52,268 bases of DNA from Flavisolibacter ginsengisoli DSM 18119 (GCF_900129295.1 NZ_FQUU01000024.1:1-52268); one strand, 5' to 3'. Counted from the stretch's first letter, positions 9,045-17,992 are shown. Translations and numbers: made by a program. The notes: generated by a model not told the origin, from the letters alone.

Positions 9045-9458
9045 ATGAAAAAGATATTCATTATATCGGTACTGATATGCACCGCCTGTAGTTTAAGTGC
9101 ACAAAAATTAAAAGGCATTCCACAAAAGCTTACAGGTAAAGATTTGTCGCAGCATTACCTGCAAAAGAGCCGTAATCAAAAAGTGGGTGCCTTTCTTTTG
9201 ATGGCCGGGGGGTTAACACTTGGAATATTTGGTGGAATAAGCACTATAAACCTTGACGGCAAACAAAATATTTCAACAACCTACGCATTGTTTGGTTTTG
9301 GCGCAGTGTCTTTCCTGGCCAGCATTCCGGTGCTTATTAGTGCGTCGAAATATAAATTAAGGGCCATGATGGTGGTCAAAACACAGCAAATCGATGTTCC
9401 CTCTTCCACAAGCCTGCGGCAAACAAGTGTTGGCCTGCTCATTCCGCTGGGCCGATAG
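9045..9458 (+). CDS. Small exported or membrane protein, unknown
   Basis: A 137-aa protein with an N-terminal signal (IISVLICTACSLSAQ) and two later hydrophobic segments, GAFLLMAGGLTLGIFGGIS and ALFGFGAVSFLASIPVLISAS. The same layout is common in uncharacterised Bacteroidota envelope proteins. It ends just before the lysS leader; lysS has its own promoter-like box, so the two need not be co-transcribed. Confidence 0.55.
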   Translation: MKKIFIISVLICTACSLSAQKLKGIPQKLTGKDLSQHYLQKSRNQKVGAFLLMAGGLTLGIFGGISTINLDGKQNISTTYALFGFGAVSFLASIPVLISASKYKLRAMMVVKTQQIDVPSSTSLRQTSVGLLIPLGR

Positions 9459-9481
9459 CAGTGTTATTGTCTTCGTATCTG

Positions 9482-9489
9482 TACATTTG
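9482..9489 (+). promoter_or_regulatory. -7 promoter box TACATTTG for lysS
   Basis: Exact match to TAnnTTTG, 25 bp upstream of the lysS ATG at 9515. The best TTG upstream (9467-9469) is too close to be a standard -33 element, so only the -7 part is supported. Confidence 0.4.
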
Positions 9490-9514
9490 CACCACTTTAG
9501 AAACCGTGGTGTAC

Positions 9515-11068
9515 ATGCAAACTCAACATTTATCAGAACAGGAAATTGTTCGTAGAGAAAAACTGGCAGAACTGCAGAAACTGGGCATTGATCCCTACCC
9601 TGCTGCCCTATATCCCGTAAATAATTATTCAGCCGCCATCAAATCTTCCTTCACGGATGAAAACAAAGATGCCCTGTCTGATGTATGCCTCGCAGGCCGC
9701 ATCATGAGTGTCCGTGATATGGGCAAGGCCTCCTTTGCCGTATTACAGGACTCGCAGGGAAGAATCCAGGTCTACCTGCGAAAGGACGACCTGGCCAAAG
9801 ATGGTGATACTACCCTTTATGATATTGTCTGGAAAAAACTGGTAGATATTGGTGATTTCATTGGCGTAAAGGGTTTTGTGTTCCGTACCAAGACAGGAGA
9901 AATCTCGGTACATGTGAAAGAACTGACCTTCCTTGGAAAATCACTGCGTCCTCTTCCCATTGTAAAGGAAGCCGAAGGACAAACTTTTGATGCGGTTACA
10001 GACCCCGAATTCAAATACCGCCAGCGCTATGCCGACCTGGTGATCAATCCTTCTATCAAGGAAACCTTTTTAAAAAGAACAAAACTGATCAACTCCATCC
10101 GTGAGTTTTTAAATGAGCATGGAGCCCTGGAAGTAGATACACCGGTATTGCAAAGCATCCCCGGTGGTGCCGCTGCCAGGCCATTTATTACCCATCACAA
10201 TGCGCTCGATGCGCCTTTCTACCTGCGCGTGGCCAATGAATTATACCTCAAGCGCCTGATCGTCGGCGGCTTTGACTGGGTGTATGAATTCAGCCGCAAC
10301 TTCCGCAATGAAGGCATGGACCGCACACACAATCCCGAGTTCACTATCCTGGAGTTTTATACGGCTTATAAAGACTACCTGTGGATGATGAACGTGACCG
10401 AGCGATTGCTGGAAAAAGCGGCTATAGATGTTTGTGGACAAGCTGAAGTGCCGGTGGGTGATAAGACCATTTCTTTTAAAGCGCCATTCAAACGAATAAG
10501 CATCTATGATGCCATCCAGGAACATACAGGCATTGATGTGAGCGAAATGGACGAAGCAGGTCTGCGCGATGTCTGCAAGCAGTTGCTTATAGATGTAGAG
10601 CCAAGCAGCGGAAAGGGAAAGCTGATCGACGAGATCTTTGGAGGCAAATGTGAGCAGCACTATGTGCAGCCAACCTTCATCATCGACTATCCTGTAGAGA
10701 TGAGTCCCCTGACCAAGAAGCACCGCACCAAGCATGGATTAGTGGAGCGTTTTGAGCTGATCATCAACGGCAAGGAAATAGCCAATGCCTACAGCGAGCT
10801 GAATGACCCTATTGACCAGCGCGAACGCTTTGAAGAACAGGTGAAGCTCATGGAAAGAGGTGATGAAGAAGCCATGTATATTGATTACGACTTTTTGCGT
10901 GCCCTTGAATATGGTATGCCTCCTACCTCAGGTATTGGATTTGGAATTGACAGGCTCTGTATGCTGCTGACCAACCAGCCCTCTATCCAGGACGTATTGC
11001 TTTTCCCGCAGATGCGCCCGGAAAAATGGGTAGTGGAAGCTAACGAAGAAAACAGCGAACAACAATAA
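9515..11068 (+). CDS. lysS: Lysyl-tRNA synthetase (class II)
   Basis: The 517-aa protein is full-length for bacterial LysRS. It charges tRNA-Lys with lysine in the cytoplasm. The N-terminal OB-fold anticodon-binding domain (about 40-150) contains AGRIMSVRDMGKASFAVLQD. The class II core follows, with motif 2 in FRNEGMDRTHNPEFT and motif 3 in GFGIDRLCMLLT. I start at ATG 9515 (MQTQHLSEQE); the 18-codon upstream extension encodes an unrelated hydrophobic peptide. A terminator follows at 11081-11130. Confidence 0.97.
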   Translation: MQTQHLSEQEIVRREKLAELQKLGIDPYPAALYPVNNYSAAIKSSFTDENKDALSDVCLAGRIMSVRDMGKASFAVLQDSQGRIQVYLRKDDLAKDGDTTLYDIVWKKLVDIGDFIGVKGFVFRTKTGEISVHVKELTFLGKSLRPLPIVKEAEGQTFDAVTDPEFKYRQRYADLVINPSIKETFLKRTKLINSIREFLNEHGALEVDTPVLQSIPGGAAARPFITHHNALDAPFYLRVANELYLKRLIVGGFDWVYEFSRNFRNEGMDRTHNPEFTILEFYTAYKDYLWMMNVTERLLEKAAIDVCGQAEVPVGDKTISFKAPFKRISIYDAIQEHTGIDVSEMDEAGLRDVCKQLLIDVEPSSGKGKLIDEIFGGKCEQHYVQPTFIIDYPVEMSPLTKKHRTKHGLVERFELIINGKEIANAYSELNDPIDQRERFEEQVKLMERGDEEAMYIDYDFLRALEYGMPPTSGIGFGIDRLCMLLTNQPSIQDVLLFPQMRPEKWVVEANEENSEQQ

Positions 11069-11080
11069 TAGCTAATTCTC

Positions 11081-11130
11081 AAGGGAGAAGAGGAAAGGAT
11101 CATACCTGCTCCTTTTCTCCTTTGTTATTT
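11081..11130 (+). terminator. Terminator after lysS
   Basis: GGAGAAGAGGA pairs with TCCTTTTCTCC (one G-U), extended by A/T pairs, loop about 15 nt, followed by a T-rich tail. It ends lysS and lies directly in front of the glycosyltransferase start at 11138. Confidence 0.65.
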
Positions 11131-11137
11131 TCAGCAA

Positions 11138-12007
11138 ATGAAAGTTACCGGCTTTTCATTTATCAAGAATGCCATAAAGTACCAGTACCCCATCGTGGAG
11201 GCGCTGCAATCCATCCTGCCGCTTTGTGACGAAGTGGTAGTGGCAGTGGGTGATTCAGATGATGGTACCCGTGAGCTGGTGGCCGGTATTGATCCGCAAA
11301 AGATCAGGATCATTGACACCGTTTGGGATGATAGCCTGCGTGAAGGTGGGCGGGTGCTGGCTGTGGAAACAGAAAAAGCCTTCCGTGCTATTGCGCAGGA
11401 TACTGACTGGTGCTTTTACATACAGGGCGATGAAGTGTTGCACGAAGATGGTTATGACGAGATCCGCAAAGCCATGCACACCTGGAAAGACAAGAAGGAA
11501 GTGGATGGCCTACTCTTTAAGTACCGCCATTTCTATGGATCATTTGATTACATCGGGGTGTCTTCCAAATGGTACAAACGCGAGATACGCATCATCCGCA
11601 ATGATCCCAATATCTTTTCTTACCGTGATGCACAGGGTTTCCGCAAGGGTGATAATGAAAAGCTGAAGGTGAAGCCCTTAAATGCCTGGATACACCATTA
11701 TGGCTGGGTGCGTCCCCCCGAAACCATGCACGAGAAGCAATATAACTTCAGCAAGCACTGGAGCGGCGACAACTGGCAACCACAAAAAGTCTATGAAGCC
11801 TATGATTACCAGTCACATATAGACGCGCTGGAAAAGTTCAGGGGTACACACCCCAGGGTAATGCAACAACGCATTGCCGCCATGAACTGGAAATTCGATT
11901 ACGACTTATCCTACAACCGCCTCCCTGTAAAGGAAAAATTCAAGAACCTCGTAGAGAAGCTCACCGGTCAGCGGCCATTTGATCATAATAACTATAGGAT
12001 TGTTTAG
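11138..12007 (+). CDS. Family 2-like glycosyltransferase
   Basis: This 289-aa cytoplasmic protein has a GT-A-like N-terminus: AIKYQYPIVEALQSILPLCDEVVVAVGDSDDGTRE, matching the nucleotide-sugar binding start of GT2-type transferases with an acidic DSDDGT turn. DTDWCFYIQGDEVL fits the region around the metal-binding acidic residues. The C-terminal third, with IHHYGWVRPPETM, is typical of a Bacteroidota subgroup annotated as glycosyltransferase. The acceptor and donor sugars are not readable. No other glycan genes lie beside it. Confidence 0.75.
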   Translation: MKVTGFSFIKNAIKYQYPIVEALQSILPLCDEVVVAVGDSDDGTRELVAGIDPQKIRIIDTVWDDSLREGGRVLAVETEKAFRAIAQDTDWCFYIQGDEVLHEDGYDEIRKAMHTWKDKKEVDGLLFKYRHFYGSFDYIGVSSKWYKREIRIIRNDPNIFSYRDAQGFRKGDNEKLKVKPLNAWIHHYGWVRPPETMHEKQYNFSKHWSGDNWQPQKVYEAYDYQSHIDALEKFRGTHPRVMQQRIAAMNWKFDYDLSYNRLPVKEKFKNLVEKLTGQRPFDHNNYRIV

Positions 12008-12130
12008 ATGGAGGCTTGAAAAGTTGACAAGGAGGGAGCTGAGTCATGAGTCCGGAGTCAGTAGTCGGGAGTCAGTGGATCTCCTCAATAATCCTCTCCA
12101 TCCTGCCAATCTTTGTTCTCCCATTCTCTC

Positions 12131-12265
12131 CCTTGAAAATTGAACATTGAGCGTTGAGCATTGAAAATTTCAAATGGCCTAAAAACAGACCGCTATAATA
12201 ATGCCTCCCCGGCCTAAACCCCTTCATCATTCGATATTCCTTGTTCTATTGTTCGATATTCTTCT
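12131..12265. repeat. 135-bp direct repeat, copy 1
   Basis: This stretch recurs at 12391-12525 with only scattered differences, 260 bp later. Its left part alternates near-repeats of ATTGAACATTGA and GAAAATTTCAAAT. Its right part (12222-12254) is an AT-rich word whose exact 33-nt reverse complement is also present at 52112-52144. It lies in the 809-bp gene-free spacer 12008-12816. Confidence 0.85.
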
Positions 12266-12273
12266 AAGCCCTT

Positions 12274-12364
12274 GTTGGCGTCCCCGCCAACGAGCAATAT
12301 CCTTGCAATCCTGAGAATAAGTTCTTATCCTATCCAGGTTTATCACGTTGGCGGGGACGCCAAC
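12274..12364. repeat. Perfect 18-bp inverted repeat, each arm itself a dyad
   Basis: Arm GTTGGCGTCCCCGCCAAC at 12274-12291 is the exact reverse complement of 12347-12364, 55 bp apart. Each arm also folds on itself (GTTGGCG/CGCCAAC). It lies between the two copies of the 135-bp repeat. Confidence 0.8.
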
Positions 12365-12390
12365 ATGAGCGGAAGTTCTCCTATTCTCTT

Positions 12391-12525
12391 CCTTGAAAAT
12401 TGAACATTGATCGTTGAACATTGAAAATTTCAAATACCCTAAAAACAGACAGCTATAATAATGCCTCCCCGGCCTAAACCCCTTCATCATTCGATATTCC
12501 TTGTTCTATTGTTCGATATTCTTCT
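12391..12525. repeat. 135-bp direct repeat, copy 2
   Basis: Second copy of the 12131-12265 repeat in the same orientation. It is followed by further recurring extragenic words: a TTCGCGCC-TTCGTGGCC phrase (12533-12559 and again 12660-12686), a CATCCTGCCAATCTTAGTTCTC phrase (12585-12606) and a GTCAACCTTTCAACTTG phrase (12614-12630). Confidence 0.85.
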
Positions 12526-12816
12526 TTGTGCCCCTTCGCGCCTTTCCGCCTTCGTGGCCCTTCTTCTCTTCAATAATCCTCTCCCATCCTGCCAATCTTA
12601 GTTCTCTCTCCTTGTCAACCTTTCAACTTGTTAACCTATCAACATTTTCCACTTAGTGCCCCTTCGCGCCTTTGCGCCTTCGTGGCCTCCTCTTCAATAT
12701 TCCTTATTCCATTTTCCAAATTCTACAAAAAATGTTTTAACTTTTACATCCTCTTTACCCCGTGCAACACGCAATCTGCCCCCTCCACTTTCTTCATCAC
12801 TAAATAACACTACAAA

Positions 12817-13554
12817 ATGAAACACAGAACGCTTCTCCTGTCTCTGGCCGGCTTGCTTGCTATGTTCTTAACAGCCTGCGGTGGCAAGGAAGAAAAAACC
12901 ACCACCGACTCAACCAGCATGACCACGGACACTACCATGCACACTACCACAACCACCACCCCTGCCACACCGGCAACTACCACAGCCACTGTTATGGTGG
13001 TCAAACACAAGGTGGCCAATTTCAACAAATGGATGGCTTCCTATGATGAGCATGACTCCATGCGGGTAGCCTCAGGGCTGCACAATTTTGTTATCGGGCG
13101 GGGCATTCCTGATTCCAATATGGTGATGGTAGCTGTGAAAGTGGATGATACTGCAAAAGCCAAGGCATTTGCCAAAGACCCTAGCCTGAAAAAAGCTATG
13201 CAAAAGGGTGGCGTCATCGGCGCGCCAAATATTATGATCTTCAACACAACCTTTCTTGATAACGGCCAGGCATCCAACCTGCGCGTGATGACATATGAAA
13301 CAGTTAAAGACTGGGATGCCTGGAAAACAGCTTTTGAAAGCGGCAAACAATTGCGCACCGATAATGGATTAATGGACAGGGCCATTGGCTATGATATCAA
13401 TGACAACCATAAGATTTCCGTTGTGCTTTCCTTTACTGACAGCGCTAAAGGCATGAGCTTCCTGAAATCAGATACCATGAAAAAAAGAATGGCTGCCGCA
13501 GGTGTTATGGGCCAACCCAACCGCTATTATTACCACGTAGCTAAAACGTATTGA
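12817..13554 (+). CDS. Lipoprotein with two ferredoxin-like (dimeric alpha/beta barrel) repeats
   Basis: The 245-aa protein starts with a lipoprotein signal (SLAGLLAMFLTACGG, Cys21). A Thr/Ser/Ala-rich linker of about 40 residues follows, which probably tethers the domain away from the membrane. Two homologous halves come next: HKVANFNKWMASYDEHDSMR...VIGAPNIMIF and ETVKDWDAWKTAFESGKQLR...VMGQPNRYYY. Their pattern resembles the dimeric alpha/beta barrel or antibiotic-biosynthesis-monooxygenase-like fold. The ligand is unknown. The internal duplication is visible directly. Confidence 0.65.
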   Translation: MKHRTLLLSLAGLLAMFLTACGGKEEKTTTDSTSMTTDTTMHTTTTTTPATPATTTATVMVVKHKVANFNKWMASYDEHDSMRVASGLHNFVIGRGIPDSNMVMVAVKVDDTAKAKAFAKDPSLKKAMQKGGVIGAPNIMIFNTTFLDNGQASNLRVMTYETVKDWDAWKTAFESGKQLRTDNGLMDRAIGYDINDNHKISVVLSFTDSAKGMSFLKSDTMKKRMAAAGVMGQPNRYYYHVAKTY

Positions 13555-13752
13555 GGATTTAAGATGAAATAATATTTAATATTGAATATTCAGGGAGTTT
13601 ATAACAATACCTATCTTCTCTGACTCATTCAGCTGACTGGTTTATAACCAGTAGATATTAAATATTACATCTTCTATATTAACTATCGGAAACTCTTCAA
13701 TCTTTAATTCTCTCAATAAGAAATATTACATACTAAATCTTAAATAGCTTCT

Positions 13753-14256
13753 ATGCTCGTTAAATCTCTCCTCGGTGAGTTTGAATTCGAAGCCGAAAAC
13801 ACCCGCAAGCTGTTACAAGCCATACCAGATAGCGCCCTGAATTTTAAACCTTCAGACAAATCATGGACTACAGGACAACTGGCCTCACACATTGCCGAAG
13901 TATATAACTGGTACCAGCCAACGCTGCACCAGGATGTGTTTGATATGTCTACCTACAAGTATGACAAGGGAGATATCAGTAAAGCCTCCAATATTGTGGC
14001 CAAATTTGAAGAAAATGTGAAGGCTGCCAGGAAAGCACTGGAATCAGCTACAGATGAAAGCATGTCTAAGAATTGGAAAATGACCATGGGAAGCGATGAA
14101 CCCGTTTTCCCGGAAATGCCAAGGGCACAGGTGGTGCGTGGCTTCCTCTTCAACCATCTCTACCACCACCGTGGCGAAATGGTCATCTACCTGCGTAGCA
14201 CCGGCAATAAACCTCCAGGCATCTATGGACCAACATTCGAAGAATCGCAACGGTAA
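13753..14256 (+). CDS. DinB-family (YfiT-like) metal-binding protein
   Basis: The 167-aa cytoplasmic protein fits the DinB/YfiT four-helix fold. The first helix has LLGEFEFEAENTRKLLQAIPDSALNFKPSDKSWT, followed by a metal-ligand histidine in LASHIAEVYNWY. The C-terminal FLFNHLYHHRGEMVIYLR supplies the other two expected histidines. Such proteins bind Ni or Zn and include thiol-dependent transferases; the substrate is unknown. The gene ends 16 bp before a good terminator. Confidence 0.85.
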   Translation: MLVKSLLGEFEFEAENTRKLLQAIPDSALNFKPSDKSWTTGQLASHIAEVYNWYQPTLHQDVFDMSTYKYDKGDISKASNIVAKFEENVKAARKALESATDESMSKNWKMTMGSDEPVFPEMPRAQVVRGFLFNHLYHHRGEMVIYLRSTGNKPPGIYGPTFEESQR

Positions 14257-14271
14257 TAAATGATTCAACAC

Positions 14272-14305
14272 AAATGCAGCTGTCAAACCAGCTGCATTTT
14301 ATTTT
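14272..14305 (+). terminator. Terminator after DinB-family gene
   Basis: Perfect 11-bp stem AAATGCAGCTG (14272-14282) / CAGCTGCATTT (14289-14299) with a 6-nt loop, then a T-rich tail. Confidence 0.8.
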
Positions 14306-14486
14306 CTTCCGTAATGGCCAACTTTTGATTCCACCTGTAGATATGATTGACCGCTTATAATACAGTAGCTGCAAAGCAGGTTCCTATGCTTATATTTATG
14401 CTACTTTAACTACTACCCTATCCCATCACTATTATTGAATCACATTGAACCGGCCTGGCCTGTTTGAAAGTAATAATGCCATTAAC

Positions 14487-14876
14487 ATGAAACGTGTATC
14501 CATACAATTATGCCTGTTCTTATCTATGGCCATCAGCGCATGCAGCCATCACAGGCATGAAACATCATTCACAGTCAAAGAGTCTCACCACTCCTATTAC
14601 CTGGAGACGAACTTTAATGAAGACCTTACGCATGATGTGGAACGTTATCTCAATGATAAAATAGGACAAAGCGATCCATCCATATTGATCGATGGATCAG
14701 GCGACCGACGGATCACATTATCCGATCACAGTTCCTTTCACCTGGTAACGGATCCGGGTTATGTGGAACTGAAGCTGGACAAAGATCAAAATTCAAAGGC
14801 CTCCTATCAACGCATCCGTTCCATCTGCCAGGGTCTCAAAGCCGTTGTCATCCAACCCACACCCATTGACCAATAA
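14487..14876 (+). CDS. Small lipoprotein or secreted protein, unknown
   Basis: I start at ATG 14487 (MKRVSIQLCLFLSMAISACSH), which gives a lipoprotein signal with Cys19 and a 129-aa product; the upstream extension to 14445 has no signal. The mature part contains a short charged domain (HHSYYLETNFNEDLTHDVERYLNDKIG). I do not recognise the family. Confidence 0.6.
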   Translation: MKRVSIQLCLFLSMAISACSHHRHETSFTVKESHHSYYLETNFNEDLTHDVERYLNDKIGQSDPSILIDGSGDRRITLSDHSSFHLVTDPGYVELKLDKDQNSKASYQRIRSICQGLKAVVIQPTPIDQ

Positions 14877-15033
14877 TTTTCCTTGTTGAAATATAAACAA
14901 CAGTAAACTGAATGCTACGTATTCCGCATGCTTGTTATCAAAATACAACTCACATTGTCCACTCAGATATTTAAATCCTCAATTGCCATAAAAGCTGCTT
15001 GCTATCGAAGAACATCTTACCCTTAGCAAACCC

Positions 15034-15066
15034 AATATTAAATCTTACATATTAAATCTTACATCT
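15034..15066. repeat. AT-rich extragenic word (TTAAATCTTACATATTAAAT type)
   Basis: Tandem variants of ATTAAATCTTACAT. Related copies occur at 13653-13674, 13721-13744, 16122-16156, 16207-16240, 20641-20654, 20691-20722 and 42657-42690, all in spacers. Confidence 0.6.
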
Positions 15067-15068
15067 CC

Positions 15069-15965
15069 CTAAGGTTTCCCGCTTCCTCCCGCTGCGCCAT
15101 ATACCTGCCCGGTGGCATATCCCGCATCATTAGCCGCCAATTGTACATAGATGGAAGCCAGTTCTGCTGGTTGCCCCGGTCTTCCCAAAGGGGTTTTCCC
15201 GCCAAACTCTTTCAGCTTTTCCTGTGTAGCCCCACCACTCACCTGCAGGGGCGTCCAGATAGGACCAGGAGCTACGCCATTTACCCTGATACCTTTGCCG
15301 GCAAGTTGTTTAGCCAGCGAACGCACATAATTGGTAGTAGCCGCTTTTGTTTGTGCATAGTCATACAGATCTTCAGAAGGATCTTCTGCCTGCTCTGAGG
15401 TAGTTCCAATGATCGCTGAACCGGGTGGCAGGTGCGGCAGCGCAGCCTTAATGATCCAGAAGGGTGCATAAATATTGGTCTTCATCGTACGGTCAAACTG
15501 CTCTGTAGTAATATCAAGGATGGAAGGTTGTGTTTGTTGCAAGGCTGCATTGCATACCAGTATGTCCAGTCCACCCAAACCTTTTACCGCTTCATCTACC
15601 AGGCGCTGGCAAAATGATTCATCTGTTATATCACCCGGAATAGCAATTGCCTTACGTCCCTCTGCATTAATCATTGCTATTACTTCCCTGGCATCGGCTT
15701 CTTCAGCAGGAAGATAATTGATGGCCACATCTGCTCCTTCCCTGGCATAAGCAATAGCTGCAGCCCTTCCCATACCTGAATCGCCACCTGTAATTAAAGC
15801 CTTTCTTCCCAGCAATCTTCCTGAGCCCTTATAGCTCGTTTCACCATGATCGGGTTTTGGATCCATTTTGCCTGCCAGCCCAGGCCATGGTTGAGACTGG
15901 CCCTTAAACGGTGGCTTTGGATATTTATAGCGTGGGTCTTGTAAACCTTGTTGATTTGCTTCCAT
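15069..15965 (-). CDS. SDR-family NAD(P)-dependent oxidoreductase (YghA-like)
   Basis: The 298-aa cytoplasmic enzyme is a classical short-chain dehydrogenase. The Rossmann motif is TGGDSGMGRAAA (about 55-66), the structural motif is NAAL, the catalytic pair is in YDYAQTKAA (Tyr and Lys), and a PGPIWTPL block follows. The N-terminal extension with DPRYKYPKPPFKGQSQPWPG and KMDPKPDHGETSYKGSGRL is typical of the YghA/GsiB-like general-stress SDR subgroup. The substrate is probably a small carbonyl or alcohol. It stands alone. Confidence 0.9.
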   Translation of the reverse strand: MEANQQGLQDPRYKYPKPPFKGQSQPWPGLAGKMDPKPDHGETSYKGSGRLLGRKALITGGDSGMGRAAAIAYAREGADVAINYLPAEEADAREVIAMINAEGRKAIAIPGDITDESFCQRLVDEAVKGLGGLDILVCNAALQQTQPSILDITTEQFDRTMKTNIYAPFWIIKAALPHLPPGSAIIGTTSEQAEDPSEDLYDYAQTKAATTNYVRSLAKQLAGKGIRVNGVAPGPIWTPLQVSGGATQEKLKEFGGKTPLGRPGQPAELASIYVQLAANDAGYATGQVYGAAGGSGKP

Positions 15966-16243
15966 TTAAATGTTTTTATTGTGATGCAGAAAGCTGAATG
16001 AACACAAAAAAATGCCACCAAAATTTATACCCCTATCTACCCAGCCAACACAAATTCCCTGATATAAAATCCCCTATACCCTACAACAATATTTGAGATA
16101 GCCTGCAGATAGTTCAACCCCAAAATATTACATGTTAAATATTACATGTTAAATAGCTCATATCGCTTCTCTTATATTTAAGATAACTTGCACATAGTTC
16201 TCTCCTGAATCTTAAATCTTAAATATTACATCTTACATCCTTC

Positions 16244-17011
16244 ATGATCACCTTTCTCCAGATCTTCTTTGCCCTGCTTATCATCATCCTGATCATCCTG
16301 TTCGTGTTTCGTCCCAGGCGAAAAGACATGATCGCCTGGCCGGAAGATTACCGGGATACATTGAACGATTATGTTTCCTTCTATGCCAACCTGGATGAAG
16401 AAGGAAAGAAGCAATTTGAGGATAAGTTTGAAAAGTTTTTGCTGGCCACAAAAATCACGGGTGCCAATGCTGTTATTGAAGACCTGGACAGGGTGTTGAT
16501 TGGCGCCGCGGCAGTAATACCTGTCTATTACATCAATGACTGGGAATATGTGAACCTGAGGGAAGTATTGGTGTACCCGGGCAACTTCAATACCGAGTTT
16601 GAACAGGAGGGTCATGAACGTATGATATCAGGTATGGTTGGTACAGGTCACCTGCAGAATGTGATGATCTTATCCAAGTGGGAATTGCGCCAGGGGTTCA
16701 TCAACAGCCAAAGCAATCGTAATACAGCATTGCATGAATTCATTCACCTGGTAGATAAAATGGATGGCACATTGGATGGTGTGCCCGAGCTATTGCTGGA
16801 AAGAAAATACCTGGCTCAATGGAAGCAGCTCATTGACCAAACCATGCTGGATGTAAGGAATGGTGTATCTGATATTGATGCCTATGCTGCCACCAGCCCA
16901 GTTGAATGTTTTGCTGTCATCTCCGAATACTTCTTCGAACAACCCGAAGCCTTCCAGGCCAATCATCCTGAATTAAATACATTGTTGCAAAGAATATTCC
17001 GGCGGGTGTAA
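16244..17011 (+). CDS. MtfA-like zinc metallopeptidase (M90 family)
   Basis: The 255-aa protein begins with a hydrophobic N-terminal anchor (FLQIFFALLIIILIILFVF). The M90/MtfA domain follows, with the zinc motif HEFIH in TALHEFIHLVDKMDG and the downstream YAATSPVECFAVISEYFFEQP block that contributes the third ligand region. E. coli MtfA (glucose-regulated metallopeptidase) interacts with the Mlc repressor; that role should not be assumed here. The membrane anchor is a difference from the E. coli protein. Confidence 0.85.
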   Translation: MITFLQIFFALLIIILIILFVFRPRRKDMIAWPEDYRDTLNDYVSFYANLDEEGKKQFEDKFEKFLLATKITGANAVIEDLDRVLIGAAAVIPVYYINDWEYVNLREVLVYPGNFNTEFEQEGHERMISGMVGTGHLQNVMILSKWELRQGFINSQSNRNTALHEFIHLVDKMDGTLDGVPELLLERKYLAQWKQLIDQTMLDVRNGVSDIDAYAATSPVECFAVISEYFFEQPEAFQANHPELNTLLQRIFRRV

Positions 17012-17084
17012 ATGTTGAATGCCCATCTGATATTAATAGCGTCTTTGCAGTTAAGACTGGCTGCAAAGAATAAACACTGATTTT

Positions 17085-17122
17085 CTGTCATCCTGAGGCA
17101 CGAAGGATCTTTGAACTGCATC
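17085..17122 (+). repeat. Left-end repeat copy A
   Basis: CTGTCATCCTGAGG-ACGAAGGATCTTTGAACTGCATC-type repeat. It is identical over 38 nt to copy C (17446-17483). Confidence 0.85.
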
Positions 17123-17264
17123 AATAGAGTGCCAGGATATTGTAGTGCAGATACACCTTACACATAATGCACATAAACTCATAAGTATATTTTGGATTCA
17201 AGTGACCGCCTTGATTGAGTAAGGTTTAACAGATTAAATAGAATTGATGGGCGCCTATGCTTTT

Positions 17265-17294
17265 ACCACAGATCCTTCGTACCTCAGGATGACA
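17265..17294 (-). repeat. Right-end repeat copy B (inverted)
   Basis: Inverse of the left-end core; nearly identical to copy D (17993-18022). Both are preceded by GCCTATG-TTTTACCACAG and followed about 30 nt later by a TATT-TCGA tail. Confidence 0.85.
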
Positions 17295-17445
17295 AGCTTG
17301 TGGGTGAACGATAGCAGTCTGTATTATTTTCGAAGAGATTGACCTTCACAATGGCATTTGGTAAACCTTAGAAATAATGAAGGATCGAAATTCATCATGT
17401 TTACTTTGAAGTAAAGTCTGACTGCTAAGCATAAACAATGTTTCT

Positions 17446-17483
17446 CTGTCATCCTGAGGCACGAAGGATCTTTGAACTGCATC
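17446..17483 (+). repeat. Left-end repeat copy C
   Basis: 38-nt identity with copy A. The outer flank (ATAAACAATGTTTCT) is also shared with copy E at 18158. Confidence 0.85.
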
Positions 17484-17586
17484 GCAGAGTACTTGCAATT
17501 GTAATACAGCTTACACCTGCATCATTAAAAACACAAACCTCATAATTATATTTTGTTTCTTTAAAAACCATTATTGCTTTAATCTT

Positions 17587-17922
17587 ATGTACACAAAGCC
17601 ATACTTCGTTTACATACTTACTAATGAATTAATGACCGTCCTTTATACAGGTGTTACCAATGACCTTGAACAAAGGATCACAGAGCATTATAAGCAGAGA
17701 GGTCAAAATACAAGTTTTGCAGGCAGATATAATGTTTACCATCTTTTATACTATGAACCATATAAGTACATTAATGAGGCGATTGCAAGGGAAAAGGAAA
17801 TAAAAGGATTGACAAGAGAAAAGAAGATGAAGATGATTAATGAAATGAACCCCAGGCTGGAGTTTTTAAATAAAGAAATATGTGGCTGCTGGCCACCTAG
17901 AGATTTGCCGGGAAGATATTAG
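17587..17922 (+). CDS. GIY-YIG endonuclease, stand-alone (UPF0213/COG2827 type)
   Basis: The 111-aa protein is a single GIY-YIG domain. Strand one is YFVYILTN (the GIY position), strand two is LYTGVTNDL (the YIG position), followed by the conserved Arg in EQRITEH and the catalytic Glu in NEAIAREKEIKG. It is of the usual length for this family of small nucleases and has no DNA-binding extension. It lies alone between inverted repeats, which is unusual and suggests it belongs to the repeat element. A TATATTTTG sequence about 40 bp upstream, also kept in the gene-less unit, may be part of its promoter. Confidence 0.9.
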   Translation: MYTKPYFVYILTNELMTVLYTGVTNDLEQRITEHYKQRGQNTSFAGRYNVYHLLYYEPYKYINEAIAREKEIKGLTREKKMKMINEMNPRLEFLNKEICGCWPPRDLPGRY

Positions 17923-17992
17923 ATGAATGTTGGTTCTATTGATAAAAGAAGGCCTTACCGACTTCAATTATATAAAGGCCGCCTATGTTTTT

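Larger units (their letters stand above)
17085..17294. mobile_element. 210-bp gene-less unit bounded by inverted repeats (MITE-like)
   Basis: Left end CTGTCATCCTGAGGCACGAA at 17085 faces an inverted copy ending at 17294. Sequence inside the left end (ACTGCATC...TCATAAGTATATTTTG, to about 17194) aligns with the leader of the GIY-YIG gene at 17479-17555. Sequence inside the right end (GCGCCTATGCTTTTACCACA) aligns with 17979-17999. The unit therefore looks like a deletion derivative of the neighbouring GIY-YIG element. No ORF is present. Confidence 0.65.

Noticed and set aside
10241-10735. 164-aa minus-strand frame in lysS
   Set aside because: Antisense to the conserved lysS core.
12227-12490. 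Minus-strand 87-aa frame
   Set aside because: It lies wholly in the 135-bp repeats and dyads; its residues follow the repeat words and show no protein-like pattern.
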